This document shows positions 23,616 to 32,203 of a stretch of DNA of 35,834 nt, piece by piece. The stretch lies in the NCBI GenBank assembly GCA_023659935.1, contig JAGXOK010000006.1, positions 1 through 35,834 on the forward strand, read 5' to 3'. The stretch comes from Candidatus Aenigmarchaeota archaeon LH_S6. GTDB taxonomy: Archaea; Aenigmatarchaeota; Aenigmatarchaeia; QMZS01. The number at the start of each line of letters is the position of its first letter. The stretch's first letter is position 1. The translations under genes and the position numbers were made by a program. Under the pieces are notes generated by a model. That model saw only the letters and a list, made by a program, of their open reading frames with translations, did not search any database and had not been told where the DNA came from.

Positions 23616-24469
23616 TTTTCTCCCTTAACAACTCTCTTTCTAGTTTTTGATTTGCCCCTCCCCCTCACAGATTTTCCTGTTTTCTTTGTTTTTCTAGATT
23701 TCTTTTCTCTGCCTGACTTGGAGACTTCTAGATAAAAAGAGCAAATCAAAAGAACAAGTAGAGGTACAATCAAAAAATAATTTAGAATAACTCCCACTAT
23801 CGGAATAAAACTCAACAAAGATGAAACATAGAACAAAATTGGTAATAAGATTAAATCCAAATAATATTTTTTTCCAAGAGTAAAACTTTGTGATACCGAA
23901 TTAAAAATAGATTTTCCCTCTATAACCCCTGGAAAAATAAAAATAAAAAAAGGTGCTATTAATAAAAAGATCATTAGATAGACTACAGAAAGAAATAAAG
24001 TGATTTTTAACGGATAAAATAAACTATAAAAAATTAATATCAGAGGAAGTGAAATTGCAACTATTATTAAGAGTACTAAGATACTTGCTAAAAAATAAGA
24101 AATCCCCCTCTCTCTAATTGTAGTAAAAAAGAGGCCTGTAGAAACTTTCTTTTTAATCCCCTTTAAACAAATCCCCCAAAATCCAGCCTCAAGGAATATT
24201 ATTATCTCAACTAATATTGTTATAATCGCTCCCAAAAATAAAAAGAAGAAACCAAGATTTTCCATATTTATAGAGTCTAAAGATTCTGGAGATTCAAAAT
24301 CTGTGGTTCCTTCACTTATTATGTAATGATTCAGTCCTTTTGTTGCACCTCCTGCTCCTACAAGCAAGAAAAGAATTATTATTATTAAAGCCATAGAAAT
24401 AATAACAGGTTTAAAGTTTGTCTTGTAAGCCTCCCAGGCCTTTTTAAAATGATTTAAAATTTTTAACAT
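23612..24469 (-). CDS. Polytopic membrane protein with a basic C-terminal tail
   Basis: 285 residues with about six hydrophobic segments: one near 22-40, a long one at 73-95, then several between 125 and 250. The last 35 residues are an extremely basic tail (K-S-R-K-T-K-K-T-G-K-S and more), probably cytosolic and nucleic-acid- or ribosome-facing. The membrane part resembles the archaeal DUF/glycerophosphodiester-phosphodiesterase-type membrane domain, without a known activity. Overlap with the beta-CASP nuclease gene suggests joint function, perhaps tethering RNA processing at the membrane (speculative). Confidence 0.6.
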   Translation of the reverse strand: MLKILNHFKKAWEAYKTNFKPVIISMALIIIILFLLVGAGGATKGLNHYIISEGTTDFESPESLDSINMENLGFFFLFLGAIITILVEIIIFLEAGFWGICLKGIKKKVSTGLFFTTIRERGISYFLASILVLLIIVAISLPLILIFYSLFYPLKITLFLSVVYLMIFLLIAPFFIFIFPGVIEGKSIFNSVSQSFTLGKKYYLDLILLPILFYVSSLLSFIPIVGVILNYFLIVPLLVLLICSFYLEVSKSGREKKSRKTKKTGKSVRGRGKSKTRKRVVKGEK

Positions 24470-24494
24470 AATATAATATCTAAAAAGTATATAT

Positions 24495-24586
24495 GAGCCT
24501 TTTTTATGAAGTAATTGACAAAAGGCTCAATCCAAAAACCTAATCAATTTCTTAATTTTGGCTCAAGCCTTTTTCTAAAAGGCTTG
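24495..24586. promoter_or_regulatory. Two perfect hairpins in the divergent spacer before S7
   Basis: GAGCCTTTT (24495-24503) pairs with AAAAGGCTC (24520-24528). CAAGCCTTTT (24564-24573) pairs with AAAAGGCTTG (24577-24586) around a 3-nt loop. Both lie between divergent starts at 24469 and 24610, so they would be in 5' leaders or promoters rather than terminators. A related AGCCTTTT/AAAAGG hairpin is found in tRNA-Thr intron 1 and in the structured RNA near 15.4 kb. The role is unknown. Confidence 0.4.
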
Positions 24587-24609
24587 TATATTTAAATTTT
24601 TATTAAATT

Positions 24610-25182
24610 ATGGAATTTAAACTGTTTGGAAAGTGGGTATTTAATATAGAAGTAAATGACCTGGGTCTGAAGAGTTATATTAATCTGGAACAGAGAATTC
24701 TACCAAAAACAGATGGAAGAACAAAAAATAAGCACATTATTGAAAAACTTATAACCCATCTGATGATACCTGGACACAGAGGAAAAAAACACAAACTCAC
24801 TTCTGGAAGGTGTACTGGAAAATACCAGACAATTTATAACATAGTTGAAAAATCCTTTGATATTATCGCTGAAAAAACAAAGAAAAATCCAATAGAAGTT
24901 TTTATCAGGGCAATAGAAAATTCTGCACCCTATGAATTAACGGTTTCCCAACAGGTTGGGGGAATTGTCGCAAGAAAACCTTCAATTTGCTCTCCAAAAA
25001 AGAGATTAGACCTTGCCTTGAGAAGACTTGTTCAGGGAAGTTATGCAAAAGCTTTTAATAAAAAGAAAAAAATGTATGAAGTTCTGGCAGAAGAATTTAT
25101 AAATGCGGGTAAAAATAGCACAGAAAGTAATGCTGTAGCAGAAAGACAGAGAAATGAAAAAGAGGCTGAAGGGGCAAGATAA
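24610..25182 (+). CDS. rps7: Ribosomal protein S7
   Basis: 190 residues of archaeal S7, which nucleates assembly of the small-subunit head. Recognisable parts are L-P-K-T-D-G-R-T, the V-E-K-S-F-D-I-I-A-E helix, I-E-V-F-I-R-A-I-E-N-S-A-P-Y-E, and the family stretch near residues 128-145 (R-L-D-L-A-L-R-R-L-V-Q-G). The C-terminal tail (N-A-V-A-E-R-Q-R-N-E-K-E-A-E-G-A) is typical in length. It is followed at 39 bp by L7Ae, an order common in archaea, where these two lie near the elongation-factor and RNA polymerase genes. Confidence 0.96.
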   Translation: MEFKLFGKWVFNIEVNDLGLKSYINLEQRILPKTDGRTKNKHIIEKLITHLMIPGHRGKKHKLTSGRCTGKYQTIYNIVEKSFDIIAEKTKKNPIEVFIRAIENSAPYELTVSQQVGGIVARKPSICSPKKRLDLALRRLVQGSYAKAFNKKKKMYEVLAEEFINAGKNSTESNAVAERQRNEKEAEGAR

Positions 25183-25221
25183 TTCTAAGAGTTGATGCTT
25201 AAATATTTTTAATCTTAAATT

Positions 25222-25557
25222 ATGACAGAAGATGTTAAGTCTTTATATGGACTTATAGAGAAAGTTGCAGAGAAAGGTAAGATAGCTAAAGGTGTAAATG
25301 AGGTTACAAAACAGGTTGAAAAGGGAGATGCCAAACTTGTGGTAAATGCTCAGGATGTTGACCCAAAAGAAATATTGATGCATATTCCAATTTTGTGCAA
25401 AGAAAAAGGGATTAAATTATTAGAAGTTCCTTCAAGATCAGAACTTGGAAAGTCAGCAAAATTATCTGTTAATTGTTCTAGTCTTGCAATTACTGATTTT
25501 GGAGGTTTGGATAAAGAAGCAGAGCAGATAACTACAAAACTAATAAAAGAAAATTAA
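25222..25557 (+). CDS. rpl7ae: Ribosomal protein L7Ae (K-turn binding)
   Basis: 111 residues with the L7Ae signature G-K-I-A-K-G-V-N-E-V-T-K-Q-V-E-K-G that grips kink-turn RNA, then A-K-L-V-V-N-A-Q-D-V-D-P-K-E and V-P-S-R-S-E-L-G. In archaea L7Ae is a large-subunit protein and also a core protein of C/D and H/ACA guide RNPs and of RNase P. Slightly short and normal otherwise. The 97 bp after it hold no gene. Confidence 0.96.
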   Translation: MTEDVKSLYGLIEKVAEKGKIAKGVNEVTKQVEKGDAKLVVNAQDVDPKEILMHIPILCKEKGIKLLEVPSRSELGKSAKLSVNCSSLAITDFGGLDKEAEQITTKLIKEN

Positions 25558-25654
25558 TAGTTGTTTATATTTATGAAATTATTCTACCTAAAGCCTGTTT
25601 TGGAATCTTTTAAGCACCACAAGCAATTAGATATAACAAGTTTCTATCTAATTT

Positions 25655-26467
25655 ATGAACCCTTATCTAAAGTTAATTAGGCCAAGCGTTTGCTTATTAT
25701 CTATTTTTGGATTAATTGTTGGTTTACTTTTGGTAGGTATTCCTTTTGAGTTATGGATTTTGCCGGTTTTAGGGATTTTTTTGTTTTCTGCTTCTGGTAA
25801 TACAATAAATGACTTCTTTGATTTTGAGATAGATAAAATAAACAAACCTGAAAGACCTCTTCCATCAGGGAAAATATCTAAAAAAATAACAATTGGTTTT
25901 TATTTAAGTCTTGCTTTAGTTGGTCTGGTAATATCATTTTTTGTCTCTCTGAATTTTTTTATTCTAGCTTTACTTAATTCAATTTTGATTTTTATGTATT
26001 CGAGAAAATTCAAAAAAACCTTACTTGGAAATCCTGTAGATAGCTGGCTCGCCTGCTCTGTTTTTTTGGCACCAGTTTTGATTTCTGGTGGTCTTACCGA
26101 ACTTCTAACATCAACTACAACAATTCTTGCAATAATCGCTTTTTTTGGAAATTATGGGAGAGAAATTCTCAAGGATGTTGAAGATATAAAAGGGGATAAA
26201 ATTATTAGAGCAAGAACTTTGCCAATTGTTTTTGGTGAATTTAAAGCAACAATCTTGGGGAAAATTTTGATGATTGTTGGCTCGGTTTTTTTGTTTCTCC
26301 CTTTCTTTTTTAAAGGGTTTGGATTAATTTATTTGGTTCTTGCTATTTTGTGTTTTTTTATTTGTCTAAGTATATTAACTGTTAGGGATGTAAAAGTTGC
26401 CCAAAAATTAATTAAAGTTGTTATGTTCCTAGTTATTTTTTCTTTTTTAACTTCTTTATTTTTTTAA
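25655..26467 (+). CDS. ubiA: Digeranylgeranylglyceryl phosphate synthase (UbiA family)
   Basis: A 270-residue membrane prenyltransferase with about eight hydrophobic helices. The first Asp-rich motif is N-D-F-F-D-F-E-I-D-K-I-N near 52-63, followed by R-P-L-P-S-G. The second is K-D-V-E-D-I-K-G-D near 174-182, with A-R-T-L-P-I after it. These place it in the branch that adds the second geranylgeranyl chain in archaeal ether-lipid synthesis. CarS, the next enzyme of the pathway, is encoded just after topA, which supports the role. Confidence 0.88.
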   Translation: MNPYLKLIRPSVCLLSIFGLIVGLLLVGIPFELWILPVLGIFLFSASGNTINDFFDFEIDKINKPERPLPSGKISKKITIGFYLSLALVGLVISFFVSLNFFILALLNSILIFMYSRKFKKTLLGNPVDSWLACSVFLAPVLISGGLTELLTSTTTILAIIAFFGNYGREILKDVEDIKGDKIIRARTLPIVFGEFKATILGKILMIVGSVFLFLPFFFKGFGLIYLVLAILCFFICLSILTVRDVKVAQKLIKVVMFLVIFSFLTSLFF

Positions 26468-26479
26468 AATAAAAATTGT

Positions 26480-28513
26480 ATGGTTCATTTAGTCCTTGCA
26501 GAGAAACCTACAGCGGCGAAAAAAATTGCGGAGTCTATTTTAGAAAAATATACTACAAAGAAAAAATATTCTACTAATTATTATGAATCCCCCTCTGGAA
26601 TTATTGTTACATCAGCGGCAGGTCACCTTTTCACTTTAAAAGATAAAATAAGAAAAAAGTACCCAAATTTTGATTTGGAGTGGCAACCAAGTTTCAAGAA
26701 AAATAAATTCACAAAAAATTTCTATCAACTCCTATCTTATTTAGGAAAGTTTTCTGAGGAAGTAACAATTGCGACAGATTTAGATGTTGAAGGAGAAGTT
26801 ATTGGATACAATATCTACCGTTTCCTCTGCAAAAAAGCAAAAGTCTCGAGAATGGAATTTTCCACCTTAACAAAAGATGAACTTCAAAAAGCGTTTCTGA
26901 AGAGAAAAAAAGGTTATAATCGTGGGCTTGCTGAATCTGGTTTAACCAGACATTATCTAGATTATTTCTACGGAGTTAATATTACCAAAGCATTAACAGC
27001 TTCCATAAAAACTGCTTCAAATAGATATTACTTGCTTTCTTCTGGCAGAGTCCAGGGGCCAACCTTAGCAATTCTTGCAAATAGAGAAAAAGAGATAGAA
27101 GAGTTTGTTCCTATTCCCTTTTGGCAATTAAATTTTCTAACTTCAAAATCAGAAGAAAAAGAATTTCCAGAACCTCTAACTTTTAATTATAGCATAAGTA
27201 AAATCTGGGAAAAAGAAAATGCTGAAAAAATATTTGGAGAGTGTAAAGACAAAAATGCTGTTGTTTCTGAAATAAAAACAAAAAAAATGCACCTTAATCC
27301 TCCTGTACCTTTCAACTTAACCAACCTACAATTAGAAGCCTATAAAGTTTTTGGTTTTAGTCCATCAAGAACACAGGCAATAGCACAGAGATTATACCTA
27401 CAAGGTTTGATTTCTTATCCAAGAACAAGTTCCCAAAAATTACCTTCCTCAATACACTATAAAAAAATTATTAAAAAATTAAGTAAAATTTTTGAGGTTG
27501 GAAAAAAATTGTTAAAAAAAGAATTAAAACCAATGGAAGGAAAAAAGAGTGACCCCGCACACCCTTCAATACATCCAACAGGAGAACTTCCAAAAAAACT
27601 CAAAGGTGAAGAAGAAAAAATTTATTCTCTAATCGTTCACAGATTCTTTTCTGTTTTCGGAGAGCCTGCAGAAAGGTTATCTGTAAAAATTTTTGCAAAT
27701 ATAGAAAAATATAATTTTTATTGTTCTGGTTCAAAAACAGTAAAAAAGAATTGGCTTGAATTTTATCCTTTTGCAAAAATAGAGGAAATTGAACTCCCAG
27801 ATTTAAAAGAGGAGGAAGTCTTGATTGTTGATAAATTAAATTTGTTGGAAAAAGAAACCAAGCCACCAAATAGATATACTCAGGCAAGTCTTGTAAGAGA
27901 ATTAGAGAAAAGAAATCTTGGTACAAAAAGTACAAGGGCTATGATTATTAAAACGTTGTATGATAGGAATTATTGTGAAGGACAAAAAATAAAAGTTACG
28001 AATTTAGGGGTAAGAATTGTAAAAACTTTAGATAAATATGCTCCAGAATTCTTGTCTGAAGACCTCACAGCAAAATTTGAGAAAGAGATGGAAGCGGTTG
28101 AGCAAGACAAAAAAAAGAGAGAAAAGGTTTTGGATGAAGCCAAGGAAATACTTGAAAAAACTTTTGGAAAATTTAAGGAAAAAGAGATTGGTAAATCCCT
28201 CTTAAGTTCTGTTGAAGAAACAAAAGAAAAACAAAACGTAGTAGGAGAATGTAAATGTGGTGGACAACTGAAATTTATAAAGATGTATAATGGCTCAAGA
28301 TTTGTTGGATGTTCTAACTACCCTAAATGTAAAAATGCCTTCCCTCTACCAAGAAATTGCGGAATAGAAAAAACAGGAAAAATCTGCAAGGATTGTGGCA
28401 CACCAATTTTAAAAATAATCAGGAAAGGCAGGAGACCTTTTAATATGTGCTTGGACCCAAAGTGTAAGAGTAAAGAAAACTGGAGGGAGAAAAAATCTAA
28501 AAAAGAGAAATAA
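26480..28513 (+). CDS. topA: DNA topoisomerase I (type IA)
   Basis: 677 residues. The TOPRIM domain starts V-L-A-E-K-P-T-A-A-K-K-I-A and contains D-L-D-V-E-G-E. The catalytic Tyr313 sits in L-I-S-Y-P-R-T-S-S. H-P-S-I-H-P-T-G near 363 is the usual topo I/III stretch. Two C-terminal zinc ribbons follow (C-K-C-G-G...C-S-N-Y-P-K-C from about 594, and C-K-D-C-G...C-L-D-P-K-C). It relaxes negative supercoils by single-strand passage. It has no helicase domain, so it is not reverse gyrase. It starts 12 bp after ubiA. Confidence 0.96.
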   Translation: MVHLVLAEKPTAAKKIAESILEKYTTKKKYSTNYYESPSGIIVTSAAGHLFTLKDKIRKKYPNFDLEWQPSFKKNKFTKNFYQLLSYLGKFSEEVTIATDLDVEGEVIGYNIYRFLCKKAKVSRMEFSTLTKDELQKAFLKRKKGYNRGLAESGLTRHYLDYFYGVNITKALTASIKTASNRYYLLSSGRVQGPTLAILANREKEIEEFVPIPFWQLNFLTSKSEEKEFPEPLTFNYSISKIWEKENAEKIFGECKDKNAVVSEIKTKKMHLNPPVPFNLTNLQLEAYKVFGFSPSRTQAIAQRLYLQGLISYPRTSSQKLPSSIHYKKIIKKLSKIFEVGKKLLKKELKPMEGKKSDPAHPSIHPTGELPKKLKGEEEKIYSLIVHRFFSVFGEPAERLSVKIFANIEKYNFYCSGSKTVKKNWLEFYPFAKIEEIELPDLKEEEVLIVDKLNLLEKETKPPNRYTQASLVRELEKRNLGTKSTRAMIIKTLYDRNYCEGQKIKVTNLGVRIVKTLDKYAPEFLSEDLTAKFEKEMEAVEQDKKKREKVLDEAKEILEKTFGKFKEKEIGKSLLSSVEETKEKQNVVGECKCGGQLKFIKMYNGSRFVGCSNYPKCKNAFPLPRNCGIEKTGKICKDCGTPILKIIRKGRRPFNMCLDPKCKSKENWREKKSKKEK

Positions 28514-28516
28514 TAA

Positions 28517-29038
28517 TTACCAAGGTTTGTTCTTTAATTTCAGTAGAAAAGCGCATATATTTGCAGAATAATGGATTAGAGGAGTAACTATTACAAGGAA
28601 AATTACCCAAGACAACTTTAAATCTATTATAATAGAAACAATAACTAAAGCCAAAATTAGAAAATCTAGTTGATCCAAAATAGGTGTTGGATCTCCTCTC
28701 TTAATTCTAAACCTCCTCTTAGTAAAGGAACCAACTATATCTCCTAAAATTGCTCCAGTGGTTAATAAGAAGATTGTCAAAAAATTGTGCTGAAAATGTA
28801 AAGCGTAGAATTGAGTTATAAAAGGCTGTAAATAAATAAGTAATAATCCTATAAAAATTCCGAAAAAAACACCCCCAAAGAGACCCTCTATTGTTTTTCC
28901 ATCTCCAAACAATCTAAATCCATCAACAAAATTCTTTCTGAAATCTATTGGATATTTTCCTTTTAATAAAACTGGGGAGAGGTTAGCACAATAAGCAGGA
29001 ATAATCAACCAAAAACTATTAATTATAATATCTAACAT
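28517..29038 (-). CDS. carS: CDP-archaeol synthase
   Basis: 173 residues with four or five membrane helices. D-G-x-R-L-F-G-D-G-K-T-I-E-G near 40-53, G-A-I-L-G-D-I-V-G-S-F-T-K-R-R near 96-110, and R-G-D-P-T-P-I-L-D-Q-L-D-F near 118-130 are the CarS signature, including the nucleotide-binding Asp pair. CarS activates the ether lipid with CTP, and so works after the UbiA-type enzyme and uses the product of the pyrG pathway. It converges with topA with a 3-bp gap. Confidence 0.92.
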   Translation of the reverse strand: MLDIIINSFWLIIPAYCANLSPVLLKGKYPIDFRKNFVDGFRLFGDGKTIEGLFGGVFFGIFIGLLLIYLQPFITQFYALHFQHNFLTIFLLTTGAILGDIVGSFTKRRFRIKRGDPTPILDQLDFLILALVIVSIIIDLKLSWVIFLVIVTPLIHYSANICAFLLKLKNKPW

Positions 29039-29139
29039 AATAATAAAAACTAAAATCCTATAAAATATTTCTATGATGGATATAAAGGTCCCTTGTTTTG
29101 TAGTTGTTGTGGAAAACCTTTAGATTGTATATTGAATGA

Positions 29140-29386
29140 TGGGCTCGGAGAGATTTCCCCTCTTCTGCACCAATTTCGGTGCAGTTCTTGTTTTTTCAGA
29201 GAAAAAACAGATGTTCTATCTTTGATAGAATAACCTTTTCCTGAGAAAAGTTGCATTGAACTCTCGATCTTCGCGAATTTCAGAGTTTAGATTACCACCA
29301 CTATTTAATTATTTTTCTTAAAGAAAGAAAAGCTCCTGTGAACGCGACGTTTGCTATTGAAATCTTAGCCACTGGACCACGAGCCC
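29140..29386 (-). tRNA. tRNA-Val(CAC) with three introns
   Basis: Joining four exons gives 73 nt: acceptor GGGCTCG/CGAGCCC with discriminator A, D-stem GTC/GAC, anticodon stem TCGCG/CGCGA with loop TTCACAT, T-stem GAGAG/CTCTC, T-loop TTCAAAT. The introns are 13 nt inside the D-stem (29362-29350), 60 nt at the canonical 37/38 site (29336-29277) and about 101 nt in the T-loop (29255-29155), the last with two strong internal hairpins (CTGCACC...GGTGCAG is one). The acceptor is identical to tRNA-Val(GAC). The 13-nt intron is close to the smallest known size; joints are inferred. Confidence 0.8.
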
Positions 29387-29557
29387 ATAATTAGTTTCCG
29401 CAATTTATTAACCATTTAATTTAACTGCTATGCTTTGGAAAAATATGTTAGTTTGATTTTTGCATTAAATAAAAGAGTTATAAAGGTGCATACCATTTTT
29501 TAAGCCTTTTTATCTATTCAATAAAAGCCTTAACTATTTAAAAGTTTAGTAAATATT

Positions 29558-30166
29558 ATGGAAGGTAAATTACTAAACACAGGGACAACGACAGTAGGAA
29601 TGGTTTGTAAAGAAGGTGTTTTACTTGCCTCTGAATCCAAAGCTTCTATGGGTAATATGGTAGTAAACAAGGATGTTCAGAAAGTTTTTAAGATAGATGA
29701 TAAAATTGGGATAACAATTGCAGGAATGGTAAGTGATGCACAGCAATTAATAAATATTTTGAAAGCTGAAATTTCACTTCACAAACTGGAGACGAATGAA
29801 GAAATGAATATTAGTGCTGTAGCACATTTGTTATCCCAGATTATGTACTCAAGAAGAATGTTCCCTTATTATACACAAATTATTATTGGTGGAATAGACT
29901 CAACCGGATCTTATATATTCTCGTTTGATCCAACAGGTTCCTGTATGAAAGAGAAGTATGTTTCTACAGGTTCAGGTTCTCCTTTTATTTATGGAGTTCT
30001 AGAAAAAGATTTTAGGGAAGGAATGACAATTGAGCAGGGAAAAAAGCTGATAAGAGAGGCTATAAAAAGTGCTACGCAGAGAGATATGGCTTCTGGAGGA
30101 GAAAAACTCTGGATTGTTGAGATTACAGAAAAAGGTTTTAAATTAGAAGAAGAAAAATTGAAATAA
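29558..30166 (+). CDS. psmB: 20S proteasome beta subunit
   Basis: 202 residues with a short propeptide: cleavage before Thr9 (N-T-G/T-T-T-V-G) exposes the catalytic Thr. With that Thr as 1, E17 and K33 are present as in Thermoplasma, and R-D-M-A-S-G-G gives D166 and S169. G-S-G-S-P-F-I-Y-G-V-L-E is also well kept. It forms the inner rings of the archaeal proteasome. No alpha subunit or PAN is in the window. The 170-bp upstream spacer holds an AT-rich promoter region. Confidence 0.96.
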   Translation: MEGKLLNTGTTTVGMVCKEGVLLASESKASMGNMVVNKDVQKVFKIDDKIGITIAGMVSDAQQLINILKAEISLHKLETNEEMNISAVAHLLSQIMYSRRMFPYYTQIIIGGIDSTGSYIFSFDPTGSCMKEKYVSTGSGSPFIYGVLEKDFREGMTIEQGKKLIREAIKSATQRDMASGGEKLWIVEITEKGFKLEEEKLK

Positions 30167-30257
30167 TTGTAGGCCCTAAAAAGAAAAAAGTGGAGATTAA
30201 CAAACTTCTCATTATTTTGGTTTTGTTACATAAGTGAGAAAGGAACTTGAAGTTATT

Positions 30258-30530
30258 TTAAATCTTTTTTAAAAACAGATAAATGTTTTTTCCAAATAGA
30301 TATAGTCCAAGGCTTAGAATTATAATCCCAAGAATTAGGATAAATAGCATCCCAAATTCAGGGAAGTCGCCAATATTTATCATACCAAAAAACCAGTATA
30401 TAGAACATACTGTGGGGTGAGATGGAATATTTACTAGACATCTTGTAAAAATAGTGCCTAAGCCTAAGATAATTAGAACTACTCCTGATATAATACTTAC
30501 GATTTTGTTTATTGTACTTTGCAAAGACAT
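30258..30530 (-). CDS. Small two-helix membrane protein
   Basis: 90 residues from the ATG at 30530; a GTG 9 bp upstream is also in frame. Two strong membrane helices (about 10-28 and 60-82) enclose a Cys/Pro-rich loop with three Cys that could form disulfides outside. It ends with a basic F-L-K-K-I. No family recognised. It is convergent with psmB and has no partner. Composition and clean frame support a real gene. Confidence 0.5.
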   Translation of the reverse strand: MSLQSTINKIVSIISGVVLIILGLGTIFTRCLVNIPSHPTVCSIYWFFGMINIGDFPEFGMLFILILGIIILSLGLYLFGKNIYLFLKKI

Positions 30531-30759
30531 AGGTAACACTTCTATAAAAATATTAAGATAAAAAACTTTAAATAGGCTTAAGTGATTCTATCTAACTATC
30601 TTTAAACTCAAAATTAACAACAGGGACTAAAATTTCTGAACTATACCCACTTTATTATTGTCTTCCTTGTTGTGTTATAGATTTGGCATAGTCTATTTAC
30701 TCTTTCTACTTTATTCAGGTAATTTGTTGCTATATTATGTCTGAAACCTGTTATATTAC

Positions 30760-30802
30760 GGGGATAACATCTCTTTTACCTGTATTCATAAAGATGTTAC
30801 CC
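30760..30802 (+). other. Hairpin in the leader before taw1
   Basis: GGGATAACATCT (30761-30772) pairs with AGATGTTACCC (30792-30802), 11 bp with a single bulged A and a 19-nt loop, ending 25 bp before the taw1 ATG. The remainder of 30531-30827 is AT-rich with short inverted pieces (CAGGT...ACCTG) and no gene. A leader structure or small RNA is possible; a protein-binding site is an alternative. Confidence 0.35.
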
Positions 30803-30827
30803 ATGTGCTTACAAATTACACATAATT

Positions 30828-31769
30828 ATGTTAAATGAAAAATTGAGAAAAGAATTAGAAAAAAAACACTATAAAATATTTAACCATTCAGGAGTACAGA
30901 TTTGTGAGTGGACAAAAAGAAGTCTAAGAGGGGAGGGTTTCTGCTACAAAGAAAAATTTTATGGGATTGACTGCCACAGATGTATGCAGTTTTCACCAAG
31001 TGTTGTTTTCTGCAACCTGAGATGTTTATTTTGCTGGTCTCCAAATGAACTTTTTAGGAACAAAATTCCAGAAGAAATTGACAAACCCGAGGAAATTGTA
31101 GAAAAACTAATTGAACAGAGGAAAAAATTACTTTCTGGGTTTGGAGGGAGTATCTCTGACAAAAAAAAGTTAAAAGAAGCTCTTGAGCCAAACCATTTTG
31201 CAATTTCATTATCAGGGGAGCCAACTCTTTATCCAAAAATTACAGAATTGATTGACTATCTAACAAATAAAGGTAGAACAGTTTTTTTGGTAACTAATGG
31301 AACAAGGCCAGATGTTTTGTCAAAGTTAAAACCAAAGAAAAATTTTCAGTTGTATATTTCTCTAAATGCCCCAAATGAAGAAAAATTTTTAGAAATATAT
31401 AGACCCCTAGGGGAAAATGCTTGGAATAAATTCAACGAAAGTTTGGAAATAATGCACAGTTTTAAAGGTAGAAGAATTTTAAGATTAACTTTAATTAAAG
31501 GTCTTAACAATTCCTCTGAAGATATAAAAGGATATCTAAAATTAATAAAAAAGGGGAACCCTGATTTTGTTGAAGTAAAAGCGTTTATGAGTTTGGGTTA
31601 CTCAAAAAAGAGATTGGGAGATGAAAAAATGCCTGATTTTGAAGAGGTAAAAAAGTTTGCTTTGGAAATTTCAAAAAAAAGTAATTACAAATTTGAAGAT
31701 AGGTCAGAGAATTCAAGAATTGTTTTGCTAAAGAATAAGGATTCTAAAGTTGTTAATAAATTTGAGTAA
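30828..31769 (+). CDS. taw1: 4-demethylwyosine synthase (Taw1/TYW1)
   Basis: A 313-residue radical-SAM enzyme. The SAM cluster is C-N-L-R-C-L-F-C at Cys62, Cys66 and Cys69. A second Cys set (Cys26, Cys39, Cys49, Cys52 region) fits the additional iron-sulfur cluster of Taw1. L-S-G-E-P-T-L-Y-P near 127-135 and V-T-N-G-T-R-P are also typical. It builds the tricyclic wyosine base at G37 of tRNA-Phe using pyruvate. It is archaeal and eukaryal only, another sign of an archaeal genome. Confidence 0.93.
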   Translation: MLNEKLRKELEKKHYKIFNHSGVQICEWTKRSLRGEGFCYKEKFYGIDCHRCMQFSPSVVFCNLRCLFCWSPNELFRNKIPEEIDKPEEIVEKLIEQRKKLLSGFGGSISDKKKLKEALEPNHFAISLSGEPTLYPKITELIDYLTNKGRTVFLVTNGTRPDVLSKLKPKKNFQLYISLNAPNEEKFLEIYRPLGENAWNKFNESLEIMHSFKGRRILRLTLIKGLNNSSEDIKGYLKLIKKGNPDFVEVKAFMSLGYSKKRLGDEKMPDFEEVKKFALEISKKSNYKFEDRSENSRIVLLKNKDSKVVNKFE

Positions 31770-31795
31770 ATTTTTATTAGACTTTAGATAAGAGT

Positions 31796-32086
31796 ATGAG
31801 ATTCTACGAATATGTTCACAGAGATTCATTTGTTCATAGATTAGACCCCAGAGCAAAATTAATTTGGTTAATTTGTTTTTCCTGTTTGGTGTTTCTAACA
31901 TCAAATCCATACATTATAACAGCAACCTTGATTTTTACTTTACTTATTGGTGTCATTGCAAAACTGCCAAAAAAGCAGGTATGGGACAGCACAAAGATTT
32001 TTGTTATTTTGATGCCAATTGTTTATAGTCAATTGATTCAAGAGCCTTCAGGGCAAAAAAGAAAATCACTTATCCAAAAAGGCTGA
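31796..32086 (+). pseudogene. ECF transporter T-component (CbiQ/EcfT), N-terminal fragment
   Basis: 96 residues beginning M-R-F-Y-E-Y-V-H-R-D-S-F-V-H-R-L-D-P-R-A-K-L, the classic EcfT/CbiQ start, with two or three membrane helices. The frame then ends after Q-K-R-K-S-L-I-Q-K-G. A complete EcfT has about 250 residues and two A-R-x coupling motifs, which are missing. The next 110 bp still read as hydrophobic pieces in shifting frames (ending ...V-Y-I-L-S-I-V-I-L at a TAA, 32201-32203), so the gene is decayed. No ATPase component lies in the window. Confidence 0.6.
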
Positions 32087-32203
32087 AATTTAAATTTAAG
32101 GCGAGTGTTTTGTTTTTTGATAGTTGGGGTTTCGGTTTTGTTGTTTGAGTCCAGGTATTTGAAAAAAGTTTTTGTTTATATCTTATCTATAGTTATCTTG
32201 TAA

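Noticed and set aside
29341-29372. tRNA-Glu(TTC) reading of the minus-strand D-arm region
   Set aside because: The D-arm resembles eukaryotic tRNA-Glu, but only the valine CAC anticodon stem TCGCG/CGCGA closes with the rest of the molecule.
29501-29535. Hairpin AAGCCTTTTTAT...ATAAAAGCCTT before psmB
   Set aside because: The second arm is a direct, not inverted, copy, so no hairpin forms; it does not belong to the AGCCTTTT/AAAAGGCT family.
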